Below are positions 24,726-36,702 of a DNA stretch of 64,000 nt, piece by piece. Position numbers and translations under genes: made by a program. The notes below the pieces were generated by a model. The model was not told the origin of the DNA. It did no database searches and saw only the letters and a list, made by a program, of their open reading frames with translations. Numbering within the stretch: position 1 is the first letter of the stretch; the number at the start of each line of letters is the position of its first letter. The stretch is from Puccinia triticina (taxonomy: Eukaryota; Basidiomycota; Pucciniomycetes; Pucciniales; Pucciniaceae), in contig NC_070558.1 in NCBI RefSeq assembly GCF_026914185.1, forward strand, positions 5,837,501-5,901,500. The letters run 5' to 3'.

Positions 24726-25230
24726 GGTGTGGTGGTGTTGGCCTCCACAATTGCTAACCGGTCAATGATTCCATTAGTCTGGAGGGTGACCCAATCGATT
24801 GTTTGAGCCGCTGAATGTCTTTCGAGCTTCCCGCTGGGCTGCTCGCGCTTCACTTTGCCTGAGCCGCCGGGCTTCTTGCGCATCAGTTCATCTGAGCTGC
24901 TGGGCCATTTGAGCCTCCAAGTTGTCTATTTGCTGGACAACAGCCTTGATGATTGTTTGACCGTGCGGTACATTGCGGCATGCAGTTCTTAAACGGTCAA
25001 TCAATAATCAAGGCTGTTTTCCAGCAAATAGCCAACTCGGAGGCTTGAATGGCCCGGCGGCTCAGACGAACTGATGCGCAAGCAGCCCGGTGGCTCGGAC
25101 AAAGTGAAGAGCAAGCAGCCCAGGGGGAAGCTTGAAAGACAGTCAGCAGCTCAAACAATTGATCAGGTCACCCTCCAGACTAATGGAATCATTGACTGGT
25201 TAGAAATTGTGGAGGCCTACCCCACCAGCA
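24726..25230. repeat. 505-bp fold-back inverted repeat
   Basis: Arm 24726-24963 is the imperfect reverse complement of arm 24994-25230. They share stretches such as AATGATTCCATTAGTCTGGA and its complement. The spacer is only 30 bp. I see no transposase and no clear target duplication, so it may be a fold-back transposon derivative or an inverted duplication. Confidence 0.85.
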
Positions 25231-25392
25231 TCTCACGTCTGTTCAATGACTTAAACCCCTCCGTCAATCAGTCTTTTTGTCGACAGAGTGGCCTCAGGAA
25301 CAACTGATACCACTCCTCATTGTGTACATATGTACAGCTCAATTTATACATCATTCATTATCTGTGTTAGGCTCAACCAATAAAAGCATACT

Positions 25393-27432
25393 CCGTTATA
25401 GGATTGTACCAAAGCACACTCCGTTATAGGAGTGTGCCAAAGCACACTCCGTTTGTAGGAGTGTGCCAAAGCACACTCCGTTTGTAGGAGTGTGCCAAAG
25501 CACACTCCGTTTGTAGGAGTGTGCCAAAGCACACTCCGTTTGTAGGAGTGTGCCAAAGCACACTCCGTTTGTAGGAGTGTGCCAAAGCACACTCCCTTTG
25601 TAGGAGTGTGCCAAAGCACACTCCCTTTGTAGGAGTGTGCCAAAGCACACTCCCTTTGTAGGAGTGTGCCAAAGCACACTCCCTTTGTAGGAGTGTGCCA
25701 AAGCACACTCCCTTTGTAGGAGTGTGCCAAAGCACACTCCCTTTGTAGGAGTGTGCCAAAGCACACTCCCTTTGTAGGAGTGTGCCAAAGCACACTCCCT
25801 TTGTAGGAGTGTGCCAAAGCACACTCCCTTTGTAGGAGTGTGCCAAAGCACACTCCCTTTGTAGGAGTGTGCCAAAGCACACTCCCTTTGTAGGAGTGTG
25901 CCAAAGCACACTCCCTTTGTAGGAGTGTGCCAAAGCACACTCCCTTTGTAGGAGTGTGCCAAAGCACACTCCCTTTGTAGGAGTGTGCCAAAGCACACTC
26001 CCTTTGTAGGAGTGTGCCAAAGCACACTCCCTTTGTAGGAGTGTGCCAAAGCACACTCCCTTTGTAGGAGTGTGCCAAAGCACACTCCCTTTGTAGGAGT
26101 GTGCCAAAGCACACTCCCTTTGTAGGAGTGTGCCAAAGCACACTCCCTTTGTAGGAGTGTGCCAAAGCACACTCCCTTTGTAGGAGTGTGCCAAAGCACA
26201 CTCCCTTTGTAGGAGTGTGCCAAAGCACACTCCCTTTGTAGGAGTGTGCCAAAGCACACTCCCTTTGTAGGAGTGTGCCAAAGCACACTCCCTTTGTAGG
26301 AGTGTGCCAAAGCACACTCCCTTTTTAGGAGTGTGCCAAAGCACACTCCCTTTGTAGGAGTGTGCCAAAGCACACTCCGTTTGTAGGAGTGTGCCAAAGC
26401 ACACTCCGTTTGTAGGAATGTGCCAAAGCACACTCCGTTTGTAGGAGTGTGCCAAAGCACACTCCGTTTGTAGGAGTGTGCCAAAGCACACTCCGTTTGT
26501 AGGAGTGTGCCAAAGCACACTCCGTTTGTAGGAGTGTGCCAAAGCACACTCCGTTTGTAGGAGTGTGCCAAAGCACACTCCGTTTGTAGGAGTGTGCCAA
26601 AGCACACTCCGTTTGTAGGAGTGTGCCAAAGCACACTCCTTTTGTAGGAGTGTGCCAAAGCACACTCCGTTGTAGGAGTGTGCCAAACCGTTTGTAGGAG
26701 TGTGCCAAAGCACACTCCGTTTGTAGGAGTGTGCCAAAGCAGACTCCGTTTGTAGGAGTGTGCCAAAGCAGACTCCGTTTGTAGGAGTGTGCCAAAGCAC
26801 ACTCCGTTGTGGGAGTGTGCCAAAGCACACTCCGTTGTAGGAGTGTGCCAAAGCACACTCCGTTGTAGGAGTGTGCCAAAGCACACTCCGTTGTAGGAGT
26901 GTGCCAAAGCACACTCCGTTGTAGGAGTGTGCCAAAGCACACTCTGTTGTAGGAGTGTGCCAAAGCACACTCCGTTGTAGGAGTGTGCCAAAGCACACTC
27001 TGTTGTAGGAGTGTGCCAAAGCACACTCCGTTGTAGGAGTGTGCCAAAGCACACTCCGTTGTAGGAGTGTGCCAAAGCACACTCCGTTGTAGGAGTGTGC
27101 CAAAGCACACTCCGTTGTAGGAGTGTGCCAAAGCACACTCCGTTGTAGGAGTGTGCCAAAGCACACTCCGTTGTAGGAGTGTGCCAAAGCACACTCTGTT
27201 GTAGGAGTGTGCCAAAGCACACTCCGTTGTAGGAGTGTGCCAAAGCACACTCCGTTGTAGGAGTGTGCCAAAGCACACTCCGTTGTAGGAGTGTGCCAAA
27301 GCACACTCCGTTGTAGGAGTGTGCCAAAGCACACTCCGTTGTAGGAGTGTGCCAAAGCACACTCCGTTGTAGGAGTGTGCCAAAGCACACTCCGTTGTAG
27401 GAGTGTGCCAAAGCACACTCCGTTGTAGGAGT
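25393..27432 (-). repeat. 28/29-bp hairpin satellite, array C (about 71 units)
   Basis: The unit is the same 9-bp stem as arrays A and B but in opposite orientation (loop CAAA on the plus strand). Linker variants occur in blocks: GTTATA, GTTTGTA, CTTTGTA (about 25586-26370), GTTTGTA again, then GTTGTA (28-bp units) to 27432. The gypsy element is inserted at its right end, and 36832-37221 is the continuation. Long open frames across this array (up to 671 codons) are artefacts. Confidence 0.96.
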
Positions 27433-27437
27433 GTGCC

Positions 27438-28282
27438 TGTCAGCGCCGGTCTCTTATGTGACTCGGTGCTGATGGGATTTTTGGTTGCGGTCCGCGGCGG
27501 TAAAGTAGCGGAAGCAAGTTTAGGGTCACACTATAGCTAAAAGCCAGTGGAAGAAAGTCCAACTCGACGCCGAGAGGCGGAGGGACTGGCACCCTTTACG
27601 TAAGTAAGGGGACGCGGCGAAAATCAGCCAAGCGCCGTTGCGGTATAAGGAGTAATCTCACTTATCTTCTAGGTTACAGGTGTGATAATAACACCTGTAC
27701 CTAGGGGAAGGATACAAGAAGAGAAGATAAGGCTGTAAGGGAAGAAAAGGTTAGTAGATTATGTATAAACCCCACTCACTGTATTTTCAGTAAGGTACAC
27801 GGGTTTGTATGGCAATAATCTTGGTGGGAGAATCTCTACAGGGGAGAGACCTCCCTTTTTATATTGCAGGGATCAGCTCCCTCCTTCGAGTCAAGGTCCT
27901 GAAGGATCCTTAACTCCAAGGAGGAGTGATCACGGAATTCAGAAGGGGATTTACACAAATGGGTATGTAATCTCCCCATTTGTACATAAATTGAGCTTAA
28001 TCAGGATAAATACAGAGAGATAAGATTATCTCTCTTTGTATGTACAACTATGTAATCAGTGTGAAATAAGGTTAATTACATATTCAAAAGAATGTGAAAT
28101 ATCTAATAAGTACATAATAATAGTACATATGAATAAAAGGTACATAATTAATGTAATGACAGGGAATTGAACTCTTGACTTCATGTACATGAGGCAATTA
28201 TTAAAGCAGTCTTTAACCATTAGGTTATAAGACATGTACTATCCATTGTAGACACATGGACTTAGTGTCTCAGTGTCTGACA
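27438..28282 (-). repeat. gypsy 3' LTR
   Basis: It is 845 bp and identical to 35987-36831 except for three substitutions (near 27711, 28038 and 28246). Confidence 0.95.
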
Positions 28283-28307
28283 TTCGCCCCCACCAAAAAA
28301 TTACTCT

Positions 28308-31300
28308 TCAAGAGGAATTTTTAGATCTCTTGGAAGCTCTGAATTGCCTAAGCAAGACTTGGCTGTTGCTGATATTCTCAGGTTCTAGCCATAGATCTTC
28401 ATCTGGTTGGCTATTCTTGAACCTAACTAAAAACAACTTGCAATCTTTTCCCTGCTTCCTTACAGTCTTCTCTTTTAAAATTTTGAGGGGCAATTTTGAA
28501 CTTTGGTCCACTTCAATTGGTGGAACAACTGGTACTGCAGAAGTTCTTACAGAGTTGTCATCAGGGTCAATGTACTTTTTACATAAGCTAATTGGAAAAG
28601 TAGGGTGTCTCTGATTAAATTCTTCAGACAAGATAACTTCTACAGCATTTCTTCCATGAAACCTATTAATAACAAAAGGGCCAATAAAAGCATCTTTTAA
28701 CTTCCTTGGTCCTCCCAGGTTGTTAAAGTTTACAGTTGAGATAAGAACTCTGTCGCCTATTTCAAGGTTATGATCTTTATGGGTCTTATCCCAGCGTTCT
28801 TTGTTGTAGTCAGTTGCTTCTTTAACACATGTAGCTGCTTGTTCACCTGCCTGAAACATCATTTTTTGGAAACATTCAGAGCTAGGGTGTAAAGCAATCG
28901 TTTTAGAGAGCAAGAAATCCTTAGGCATATTTGGGATCCAACCTCTTTCGAGTTCAAAAGGAGTGATTCCTGTTGTGGAATGTTTGCTTGAATTATAAGC
29001 AAATTCTAGAGCAGGCAAGAGAGATACCCAGTCATGTGTATATCCATCACTGGTCTTGAAGTCTACTCCATAGGCACAATATCTCCTGATCATATCCTCT
29101 AAAGTTTGGATCATCCTTTCAGCCAAACCATCTGTTTGAGGGTGGTAAGCAGTTGAAAATGCCAATTTGGTTCCAAGGATTTCAAATAAATTTTGCCAGA
29201 AGTCTGACGTAAATTTTGGATCTCTGTCACTAATAATTACTCTAGGACAACCAACATCACTAACAATGTTGTTCCAGAAAATCAAAGCTATGTCCATAGC
29301 ACTGCTATCCTTATAACATGGTAAGAATCTGGCTCTTTTGGAGAATCTGTCACAAACTACTAGGACAGCATTATAGCTTTCTGACCCTGCAGGGGGGAGT
29401 GCTGTAACAAAGTCCATGTTAATGACTTCCCATCTTCCTTTAGGTTCTTCAATAGTTTGTAAAAGACCAAGTTTCTTACCTGTAGACCTATTTGCTTTCT
29501 GGCATCTGTCACAGGAGTCACAGTACTTAGATACTTGGTTTCGCCATTCAGGCCACCAGGCTAAACCTTGTACTCTGTTGATGGTTCTTTCCTTGGAAAA
29601 GTGTCCAGCAGTAATGCTGTCATGACATTCATTCAAAATAATATTCTTATGATCATCTGATATGAGTACTACTGAAGAATTATGTTCTCTTCTGTGGTAC
29701 AATAACCCATCTAAGAGTACAAATCTTTCTTCTAAAAAATGCTTTTTCCAAACTCCTTCAAGTTTCTCTACAAGACCTTGATCTGAATGTTTAGATTTAA
29801 GCAGCTGGAGAAGAATAACTGTGTTTTTGTTGGACTCATAGCTCTTCTCAATTAAATTCCAAAATGAACTGGCCAAACCTGAGACAGAGACTGCCATTAT
29901 TGGTTGAGTGTCATCAATAATCTCTTCTTCAAAAGCAGGATTATTTTCGTCATTAGGTAGAGCCCAATTAGCAAGACACTCAGACATCCTCATGGGAAAA
30001 GGCAGGATAGATGTAACTGGAACAGCTGTTTCTTCATCTTCTGCGTCATAAGCTGGATTATCTGAATTGTTTGGAAGAGCCCATCTAGAAAGTCCATCAG
30101 CATTTTTATGGATAATACCATCTCTGTGAATTATAGTCATAGACCCACGCCATTCTTGGATGGAAATTTGCCATCTTAGCATGTGTCTATTTGGTGTTTT
30201 CATATTGACTAAAGATCTTAGTGCAATACAATCTGTGATAACATCAAATTCACAACCATCTAAATAATAATAAAGCTTATCAAGGGCCCAGACTAAACAA
30301 AGACACTCTAGTTGAGAAGCTCCATACTTTTTCTCTGAGTCTTTGAGTTGTCTGGAAATAAAGCAAATGGCCCCTTCAATAGGTTTATCATCAATTATTT
30401 GGATTTGGTGCAATGCTGCTCCTATTCCTTCCATGCACGCGTCGACGTACAATATGAAGCGTAACTTAGGATCTGGATGGAAGAGCAAAGGAGCATTTGT
30501 TAAAGCAAATTTAATTGCTTCATAAGCGGCTACGCGTTCTGCAGTCATTTCGAAAACTACACTAGGGCTACACAGTTTATACAGGCTGGAAGCCATAGCT
30601 CCAAAATTTTTAATGTGTAACCTGTAATATCCTGCAAAACCTAAAAACATTTGCATTTCTTTTAAGTTTTGTGGTATAGGTTTCAAAAGAACTGCAGCTA
30701 CTCTGTGCTTGTCAATTCCTAGAGAAAGTCCACTAACAATGTGTCCCAAGGCTTTTAACTCAGAAAAACCAAATTGACACTTGGAAAGTGAAATTTTCAT
30801 ATTCATTTTAGTGACTTTGTTTAGGACTATTTTTAATCTGCACAAATGCTCATCCCAATTATCAGAGAAGACAATAATATCATCTATGTAGATAATGAGC
30901 CAAAGCTGATTCAATTCATTGGCAAATTCACTATCCATCATTCTCTGAAAATGTGATGGTGCATTTTTAATACCAAAAGGCATGCGCAAATATTCAAATA
31001 CACCTAGATGGCAGACTATTCTCAAAAATTGTCTGCTGTCTGGGTGAATAACATTTTGGTGAAATCCTTTAAGTACATCCATGCAAGTGATGTATTTAGA
31101 ATTATGCAGTTTACTTAAGGATTCCATAATTTTAGGCATAGGGTACCTGTCAGGATTAGTATAGGTGTTAAGTGCTCTGAAGTCTCCTACTAGTCTTGAC
31201 TTGTTGTTATGCCAGGCAATAATAACTGGTGTAGTTATATCAACTAATTCATTTGCTCCCACTTTTCTAATTACTTTGAGCTTAAGTAGAGCCTGTATAT

Positions 31301-34300
31301 GTTCTTCTAAAGCTTCTCTGCTTCTAGGACTAGCAGGATATGGTGCTTTACGAAGTACTGGGGGATAAGGTCTATCAATACTTAAAGTAATCTTAACCTC
31401 ATGGCCTTTAATTGCGCCAAATGGTTCTTCTATCGTGGCAAAAGCTGATTTATTGTCAAAAAGTAATTGAAATAATTGTTTTCTCTGAATTTCAGAGAGA
31501 TTTACATTTATTTTAGAACTCTCAATTACTTCTTGAGTGAAAGCTTCTTGTGATGATTGAGTCATAGCTACTACATTGTTTTTATCTTTCACAAATTGAT
31601 GTTTAAAGTTATCTGTACCAATTTTGAAATAGCTGCCTGAGTCATTCATAATAGAAATTTTAAAGTGACTTAAGTAGTCATTTCCTATTATGAAGTAATT
31701 GACAACTGCATTTTCAATAACAATAAAATCAGTAGGGAAAACATAGTTGCCAAACTTAAGATGCACTTTAACTATTCCCAATGTGTTAAGCTTGTCTGAG
31801 CAACTGTGGAATTTGTCATAAGATTTTGATATGACAAATTTTTCCCAATCAGGGCAGAATTTAGATAAATAATTCTGTCCTACAACTGACTTGAAAGCTC
31901 CAGAGTCTAACAGGACTTTACATGTTTTTCCACGACATGTCATGGAAACAATCTTATTGCTACCACTGATAGGTGTGATGAAATAATCCAAAGTGTTAGG
32001 AATTACACAGAGGACATTTGGATCAGCCTTCTGGTTTCCAGAATCACTTTCTGAATCTGCTTCAGGTTTTTCTGTGTCATCCTCATCACCTATAGCAGCT
32101 ACCTTCTTGGAATTTTTAGGGCAATTCCTTGAAGTATGCCCTGTCTTATCACAAGAATAACATTTGACTTCAGTATTGGACTTAGTTGAATTATCCTTAT
32201 TTTTGTCTGATCCATTAGGATTAGAGTAAGTTTTGCCATTCTGCATATAACCAGGTTTTCTCTTGCCTATGTTAGTATATTCTGCAATATCTTCTAAAGC
32301 ATTAATAAGAGAAGTTAAAGTCTGATTGTCTTTCATTGCATTTTGAGCAGCAAAACTAACATCTCCTTCCATCTGGGTCAAAAGCTTAAACATAAGACTT
32401 TCATGATTTGTTTGAGGTTCACAAGCCATGATCCTTTTATACTGTCTTGTGACCCAAGTTGCTGCTGGTGTAGTACCAGGAACAAATTTGTCTTTCTGGT
32501 AAATAATAAGAAGTCTGCGTCTCCATGCTGGAGTCCCATACTTCTGATTTATGGCATCTTTCCAGAAGGACCAAGGTTTATCTCCCACCATAGATCTAAC
32601 ACTGGAAAACCATGCATGGGCTACACCAGTGAACATGTTTTTCAATTTAGAAGTAATAACAATGTCCTCAATTCTAGAGTCTTGTTGAATTGTATCAATC
32701 CATTCAATAAAGTCTACGTGATTATATTCTCCTTCTCCAGAGAAGGTAGGCCAGGCTTCCATTTTAGACAAGCCTTGTAGTATAACTTTACTGGACTCTT
32801 GAGAAATATCTTGTCTAGTTGTTATTTGGGGCTGGTGAGGAGTAGTCATAGGGATTTCAAACAATTCATTTAGTCTACCAGGGTCCATTTCTGTTTTGGT
32901 CTGGTTAACATTGAAAAAATTCTCCTTTCCTTGTTGTTTGGGTACTACTTGTGGAATTTGGCCAGGAGAAAAGGTGCTTGTGTTATTTGGATTAACATTT
33001 ACATTTCTCGATGGAGCACTGGACTTAGTAACCAAAGTAGTGCTCAGAGTTTTCAACTCTTCCAATTTATCAAGTAAAGTAGAAAAGCGCTCCTCATTCT
33101 TCTTCTCCATTGAAAAAATTCTCTCATTAATGTCTTTAATAGGTTGTTCTCCTATTTCTACAAGGAAATCAAGTTTGTCATTGACTTCTTTAAGGAGCTC
33201 ATGCTCAAACTTAAGTTCAGAGATTTTTTCATGGCAAGAACAAATTTGCTCTGGATTTTTATGACTGTTGGAAGTTCCTACAGCAGGTGGTAATTCAACA
33301 GAATGACATTTCTCAACATTTTTCCCTTTATCCCTGCTGGATTGAGCAGTCAGGTTTGAAGGAGGAAAAAAGTCAAGAGAATTATTGCGAGAATTTTTTA
33401 AAAGAGTTTGTTCACTCAAGGGCTTCAACTTATTGACAAACTCATTCAAATTGTTTTTATTGTCTTCCAACTTATCATAGACAAGTGCAAAGAGATTATC
33501 AAACGCTTTTTTAGAGAGGTCTTCTCTCTTATTAAGTTCAACCAAAGTATCTCGAATGTTTTTGATATCAGTAATAGAGACAGTTTGTTTGATTACCATG
33601 TCAAGCTTAGAAGAGAGATCTTTACAAGTTTTATTTGTATCTACAACAAGCGGGGATTGTTTGTACAAATATTCTACTTGAGGTACCGCTCTAACAATTT
33701 GTTGCAAAGTAGCAATAGAGTTATCGGAAGAAAAAATGAGAGAGCGAAACTTCTGCTCATACAAGTCGGATTGTCTATTCAATAAGTTACCCAAGCTAAT
33801 AGTTACATCGCTGTTAACCTGTTTTGATAACAAAGAGCAGTTAGAATCAACTACCTTTTCGATACTTGTAAACAAGTTCTTAAGGATTGGGATGAGCTCA
33901 CCTGAGGTTAATCCTCGAGCATCTGCTCGTCCTCGGGGTGTTGATGATGATTGTCGTATCCGGCGTTCTGATTGCGCAGAGATTCCAGCGCTTGATATTG
34001 CGCTTGGGTCGTACGGTTGAGGCGGATCATCTCGTAATGTATGGATATTTGATGAGAGATCCGCCGGCGCTCTCTGGCGTTGGTCGAGTTGTAAGGTTGA
34101 TGATTCCTCGATTGCGCTGGAGGAGGGATCCAGGGGTCGGATCGGTTCTGTCTGGAGTTTCTCCGGCCTCTCCCCCTGCGATTTCCTCCCGACGGAGGGT
34201 TGCGGCGGTTCTGATCTGAACTCTCGGCAGCTCTTGGGGGAGGAGGTTGAGGAACCGTCGCCTGTGGATACTGGGGCGGAGGCGGGAGGGAATTTATGTT

Positions 34301-34865
34301 CTGAGTCAAGTTGGCCGTATGCTGAGGAAGCGGCCAAGCTGTCGACGGAGGAGTGTCCGTTACCATTGGTTGGTGGCTGGACAGCGGAGGGAAATGGAGC
34401 AAGGACTTCTCTTGCATCTGAGGGGTCATCGGCTCCAACGACGGTGCTAGAGGAGTCGGGCTCAACTCTTCCATAGGTTGGGGACCTGGGGTCGGAGTCG
34501 GTTCTTCGCCCCTCTTCCTCATATACATCCGGTGCTTCGGGCCGGATTGGTAATCCTCCCACTCCGCTTCGATGTCCCAATTCCCGTACAGTATTCGGAA
34601 TTGTTCCGGACTGATGATATGAACGATCGTCGAGTTGAGACTCTTCGCTGCCTCGAGGCACAGGATCATCATGTCGTCGTCCTTCATCTCCTCTGCTAGA
34701 TTCCGGCCGTCCAGTTGACTTTTCAGTCCCTGGAGCATCGGGTGGATTCTGGGGTTGAGATTTTTTAGCATGTCGGCCCCTAGGGGCCCCGGTAAGATCT
34801 TGGGCCTCGAGAAGAGCTGGGCGGTTGCTCCTAGTACGCGAGCGAGACGAGTTGTTAGAACTCAT
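28308..34865 (-). CDS. gypsy Gag-Pol polyprotein, 2185 aa, intact
   Basis: A single uninterrupted frame runs from ATG at 34865. The first ~320 residues are Ser/Pro/Arg-rich and overlap another frame. Next come a coiled, charged Gag region; a retrotransposon Gag domain starting near residue 700 ([15 protein letters not shown]); a CX2CX4HX4C zinc knuckle near 901-914; a protease with intact LLDSGA near 985; RT with YIDD near 1325; RNase H; an integrase with an HHCC zinc region and D,D,E core (NMDFV ~1816, SDRDPKF ~1880, LAERM ~1917); and a C-terminal chromodomain (about 2120-2175) ending in a stretch with WLEPEN. All catalytic motifs I can check are present. This ATG lies inside a predicted intron of the upstream ORF1, so only unspliced RNA would express it. 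Confidence 0.95.
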   Translation of the reverse strand: MSSNNSSRSRTRSNRPALLEAQDLTGAPRGRHAKKSQPQNPPDAPGTEKSTGRPESSRGDEGRRHDDPVPRGSEESQLDDRSYHQSGTIPNTVRELGHRSGVGGLPIRPEAPDVYEEEGRRTDSDPRSPTYGRVEPDSSSTVVGADDPSDAREVLAPFPSAVQPPTNGNGHSSVDSLAASSAYGQLDSEHKFPPASAPVSTGDGSSTSSPKSCREFRSEPPQPSVGRKSQGERPEKLQTEPIRPLDPSSSAIEESSTLQLDQRQRAPADLSSNIHTLRDDPPQPYDPSAISSAGISAQSERRIRQSSSTPRGRADARGLTSGELIPILKNLFTSIEKVVDSNCSLLSKQVNSDVTISLGNLLNRQSDLYEQKFRSLIFSSDNSIATLQQIVRAVPQVEYLYKQSPLVVDTNKTCKDLSSKLDMVIKQTVSITDIKNIRDTLVELNKREDLSKKAFDNLFALVYDKLEDNKNNLNEFVNKLKPLSEQTLLKNSRNNSLDFFPPSNLTAQSSRDKGKNVEKCHSVELPPAVGTSNSHKNPEQICSCHEKISELKFEHELLKEVNDKLDFLVEIGEQPIKDINERIFSMEKKNEERFSTLLDKLEELKTLSTTLVTKSSAPSRNVNVNPNNTSTFSPGQIPQVVPKQQGKENFFNVNQTKTEMDPGRLNELFEIPMTTPHQPQITTRQDISQESSKVILQGLSKMEAWPTFSGEGEYNHVDFIEWIDTIQQDSRIEDIVITSKLKNMFTGVAHAWFSSVRSMVGDKPWSFWKDAINQKYGTPAWRRRLLIIYQKDKFVPGTTPAATWVTRQYKRIMACEPQTNHESLMFKLLTQMEGDVSFAAQNAMKDNQTLTSLINALEDIAEYTNIGKRKPGYMQNGKTYSNPNGSDKNKDNSTKSNTEVKCYSCDKTGHTSRNCPKNSKKVAAIGDEDDTEKPEADSESDSGNQKADPNVLCVIPNTLDYFITPISGSNKIVSMTCRGKTCKVLLDSGAFKSVVGQNYLSKFCPDWEKFVISKSYDKFHSCSDKLNTLGIVKVHLKFGNYVFPTDFIVIENAVVNYFIIGNDYLSHFKISIMNDSGSYFKIGTDNFKHQFVKDKNNVVAMTQSSQEAFTQEVIESSKINVNLSEIQRKQLFQLLFDNKSAFATIEEPFGAIKGHEVKITLSIDRPYPPVLRKAPYPASPRSREALEEHIQALLKLKVIRKVGANELVDITTPVIIAWHNNKSRLVGDFRALNTYTNPDRYPMPKIMESLSKLHNSKYITCMDVLKGFHQNVIHPDSRQFLRIVCHLGVFEYLRMPFGIKNAPSHFQRMMDSEFANELNQLWLIIYIDDIIVFSDNWDEHLCRLKIVLNKVTKMNMKISLSKCQFGFSELKALGHIVSGLSLGIDKHRVAAVLLKPIPQNLKEMQMFLGFAGYYRLHIKNFGAMASSLYKLCSPSVVFEMTAERVAAYEAIKFALTNAPLLFHPDPKLRFILYVDACMEGIGAALHQIQIIDDKPIEGAICFISRQLKDSEKKYGASQLECLCLVWALDKLYYYLDGCEFDVITDCIALRSLVNMKTPNRHMLRWQISIQEWRGSMTIIHRDGIIHKNADGLSRWALPNNSDNPAYDAEDEETAVPVTSILPFPMRMSECLANWALPNDENNPAFEEEIIDDTQPIMAVSVSGLASSFWNLIEKSYESNKNTVILLQLLKSKHSDQGLVEKLEGVWKKHFLEERFVLLDGLLYHRREHNSSVVLISDDHKNIILNECHDSITAGHFSKERTINRVQGLAWWPEWRNQVSKYCDSCDRCQKANRSTGKKLGLLQTIEEPKGRWEVINMDFVTALPPAGSESYNAVLVVCDRFSKRARFLPCYKDSSAMDIALIFWNNIVSDVGCPRVIISDRDPKFTSDFWQNLFEILGTKLAFSTAYHPQTDGLAERMIQTLEDMIRRYCAYGVDFKTSDGYTHDWVSLLPALEFAYNSSKHSTTGITPFELERGWIPNMPKDFLLSKTIALHPSSECFQKMMFQAGEQAATCVKEATDYNKERWDKTHKDHNLEIGDRVLISTVNFNNLGGPRKLKDAFIGPFVINRFHGRNAVEVILSEEFNQRHPTFPISLCKKYIDPDDNSVRTSAVPVVPPIEVDQSSKLPLKILKEKTVRKQGKDCKLFLVRFKNSQPDEDLWLEPENISNSQVLLRQFRASKRSKNSS

Positions 34866-35671
34866 CTTCGGTAGTTAGGATAAAAATGAAAGAAAATGCT
34901 GACCAGTGATGATATCTAAATCACTACTGTCAGCAAGTTGATGAGATTCACGAGTATCTTCGGAGCTCGGGATGATTGACGAAGTCGTAGAGTAGTTTGA
35001 TACGACAGTTCTTCCCCGAGGGACGAAGTAATTCTCGAGCTTCTCTTTCGTCTTCGGATCGAAGGTACCGTCGTCAAATACGGATTTTTTACTCGAAGAT
35101 TCACTTAGAGCGGGTTGAGAGGGGTTAGATTTCGTCTTTGACTCTACAGTCGCGGAACCTTGAGCAGGTTTGTAAACCTTTTTTATTTTAATCTGAGTGA
35201 GAGAGCCAGGAGTGTCTCGATCGATAAGCTTAGAGACTGGTTTGTTGCTTTTGAAGGGATCAGCCGATGGGGCGGCCTTCTTCGCTTTTGGTTTCGTCAC
35301 CGTAGGACCGGCGGGGTTAGCCGAACCGCTGGGAAGATTGGGAGTTTTAAGGAAGGGAGAAGGAGGACGAGCGTTGTTATCGACAGGCTCCAAGTCCCAC
35401 TCAGAAGGGACGACAGCTGGGCTCTTTGGTTTGCAAACTATTTTCGGTTTCTTGGGGGCCGCTACCGTTTGAGAGCTCTCTGACGCTGCGGTTGGGATCT
35501 TCTTGACAGGTTGTCTAGTGATCGCAGGGACCGGATCGGAGGTAGGAGTGGTTGAACGGACGGCTCCAGCGTACGTAAGCTTAGAAGTAGACACTATTGA
35601 AACGCAATAGAAAGATTATCGTTAGATGGTACCGAAGAAAAAAAACACTAAAATATTAGATGATCTCTTAC
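33908..35671 (-). CDS. predicted spliced ORF1 of the gypsy element, 537 aa (function unknown)
   Basis: Predicted exons: leader exon ending AACA at 35672, then 35593-34904, then 34830-33908. Intron 1 (35594-35671, 78 nt, GTAAGA...AATAG) joins A to TG and so creates the only ATG. Intron 2 (34831-34903, 73 nt, GTCAGC...CTAG, with a CTAAC branch-like site) moves the frame into a 923-nt stretch overprinted on Gag-Pol. The coding length is 1614 nt, divisible by three. The product has a Lys/Ser/Pro-rich N-terminal ~230 residues. It then has an ordered segment of ~95 residues ([20 protein letters not shown]), a Pro-rich region, an Arg/Gly-rich patch ([14 protein letters not shown]) and a charged tail. 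The Arg-rich patch suggests nucleic-acid binding. I do not recognise the family. Splicing is inferred, not observed. Confidence 0.6.
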
Positions 35672-36380
35672 TGTTTATGATACAGGATCAGGTGAAGAGT
35701 TCGGAGAGCTCAGTCGTTTCAGTCAAGAGTACTGGTTATCGTGCGATGACCGGAAGCGAGGCTCAAGTCTGTGAGGATAGCAAGAAGAACTCTTTATCAG
35801 CCAAGGTGTTAAGTATGAGCCGACCGTGATCGGGGAAAGAGCTATAAAAGCTTCTAAGAGAGGAGGGTTGTCTTAGAAACAGCGACCGGAGTCGGAGCGG
35901 ACTTTTAATGTAAAGAGATTCTTTATATGTAAGAATTATATGGTTTGCTGGGTACACAGGAAAAGATTCCCGGCCAGACCCCCAATTGTCAGCGCCGGTC
36001 TCTTATGTGACTCGGTGCTGATGGGATTTTTGGTTGCGGTCCGCGGCGGTAAAGTAGCGGAAGCAAGTTTAGGGTCACACTATAGCTAAAAGCCAGTGGA
36101 AGAAAGTCCAACTCGACGCCGAGAGGCGGAGGGACTGGCACCCTTTACGTAAGTAAGGGGACGCGGCGAAAATCAGCCAAGCGCCGTTGCGGTATAAGGA
36201 GTAATCTCACTTATCTTCTAGGTTACAGGTGTGATAATAACACCTGTACCTAGGGGAAGGATACACGAAGAGAAGATAAGGCTGTAAGGGAAGAAAAGGT
36301 TAGTAGATTATGTATAAACCCCACTCACTGTATTTTCAGTAAGGTACACGGGTTTGTATGGCAATAATCTTGGTGGGAGA
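34866..36380 (-). promoter_or_regulatory. ATG-free leader upstream of gypsy Gag-Pol
   Basis: On the minus strand no ATG occurs in any frame from the Gag-Pol start (34865) up to at least 36525. I checked this by scanning the plus strand for CAT line by line. Transcription probably starts near 36380, below the TATA box. Ribosomes on unspliced RNA could scan the whole ~1.5 kb to the Gag-Pol ATG; about 23 ATGs would be expected by chance over that length. Confidence 0.85.
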
Positions 36381-36404
36381 ATCTCTACAGGGGAGAGACC
36401 TCCC

Positions 36405-36412
36405 TTTTTATA
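36405..36412 (-). promoter_or_regulatory. TATA box of gypsy 5' LTR
   Basis: The minus strand reads TATAAAAA followed by GGGAGG. This would place transcript start near 36375-36380 and divide the LTR into a long U3 of about 450 bp and an R-U5 of about 390 bp. The same site is in the 3' LTR at about 27856-27863. Confidence 0.6.
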
Positions 36413-36702
36413 TTGCAGGGATCAGCTCCCTCCTTCGAGTCAAGGTCCTGAAGGATCCTTAACTCCAAGGAGGAGTGATCACGGAATTCAGAAGGGGATT
36501 TACACAAATGGGTATGTAATCTCCCCATTTGTACATAAATTGAGCTTAATCAGGATAAATACAGAGAGATAAGATTATCTCTCTCTGTATGTACAACTAT
36601 GTAATCAGTGTGAAATAAGGTTAATTACATATTCAAAAGAATGTGAAATATCTAATAAGTACATAATAATAGTACATATGAATAAAAGGTACATAATTAA
36701 TG

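Noticed and set aside
25344..27418. Several 320-670-codon open frames through the hairpin array
   Set aside because: They are periodic translations of a 28/29-bp satellite, present in all three minus frames, with no start context or domain.
13025..27437. CRISPR array, because of regular hairpin repeats
   Set aside because: The linkers are 6-7 nt and nearly invariant rather than unique spacers, no cas genes are present, and the genome is eukaryotic.
34875..35594. 239-codon frame as an independent unspliced gene
   Set aside because: It begins with GTG and contains no ATG. It makes sense only if an intron supplies the start codon, and it continues across a second intron.
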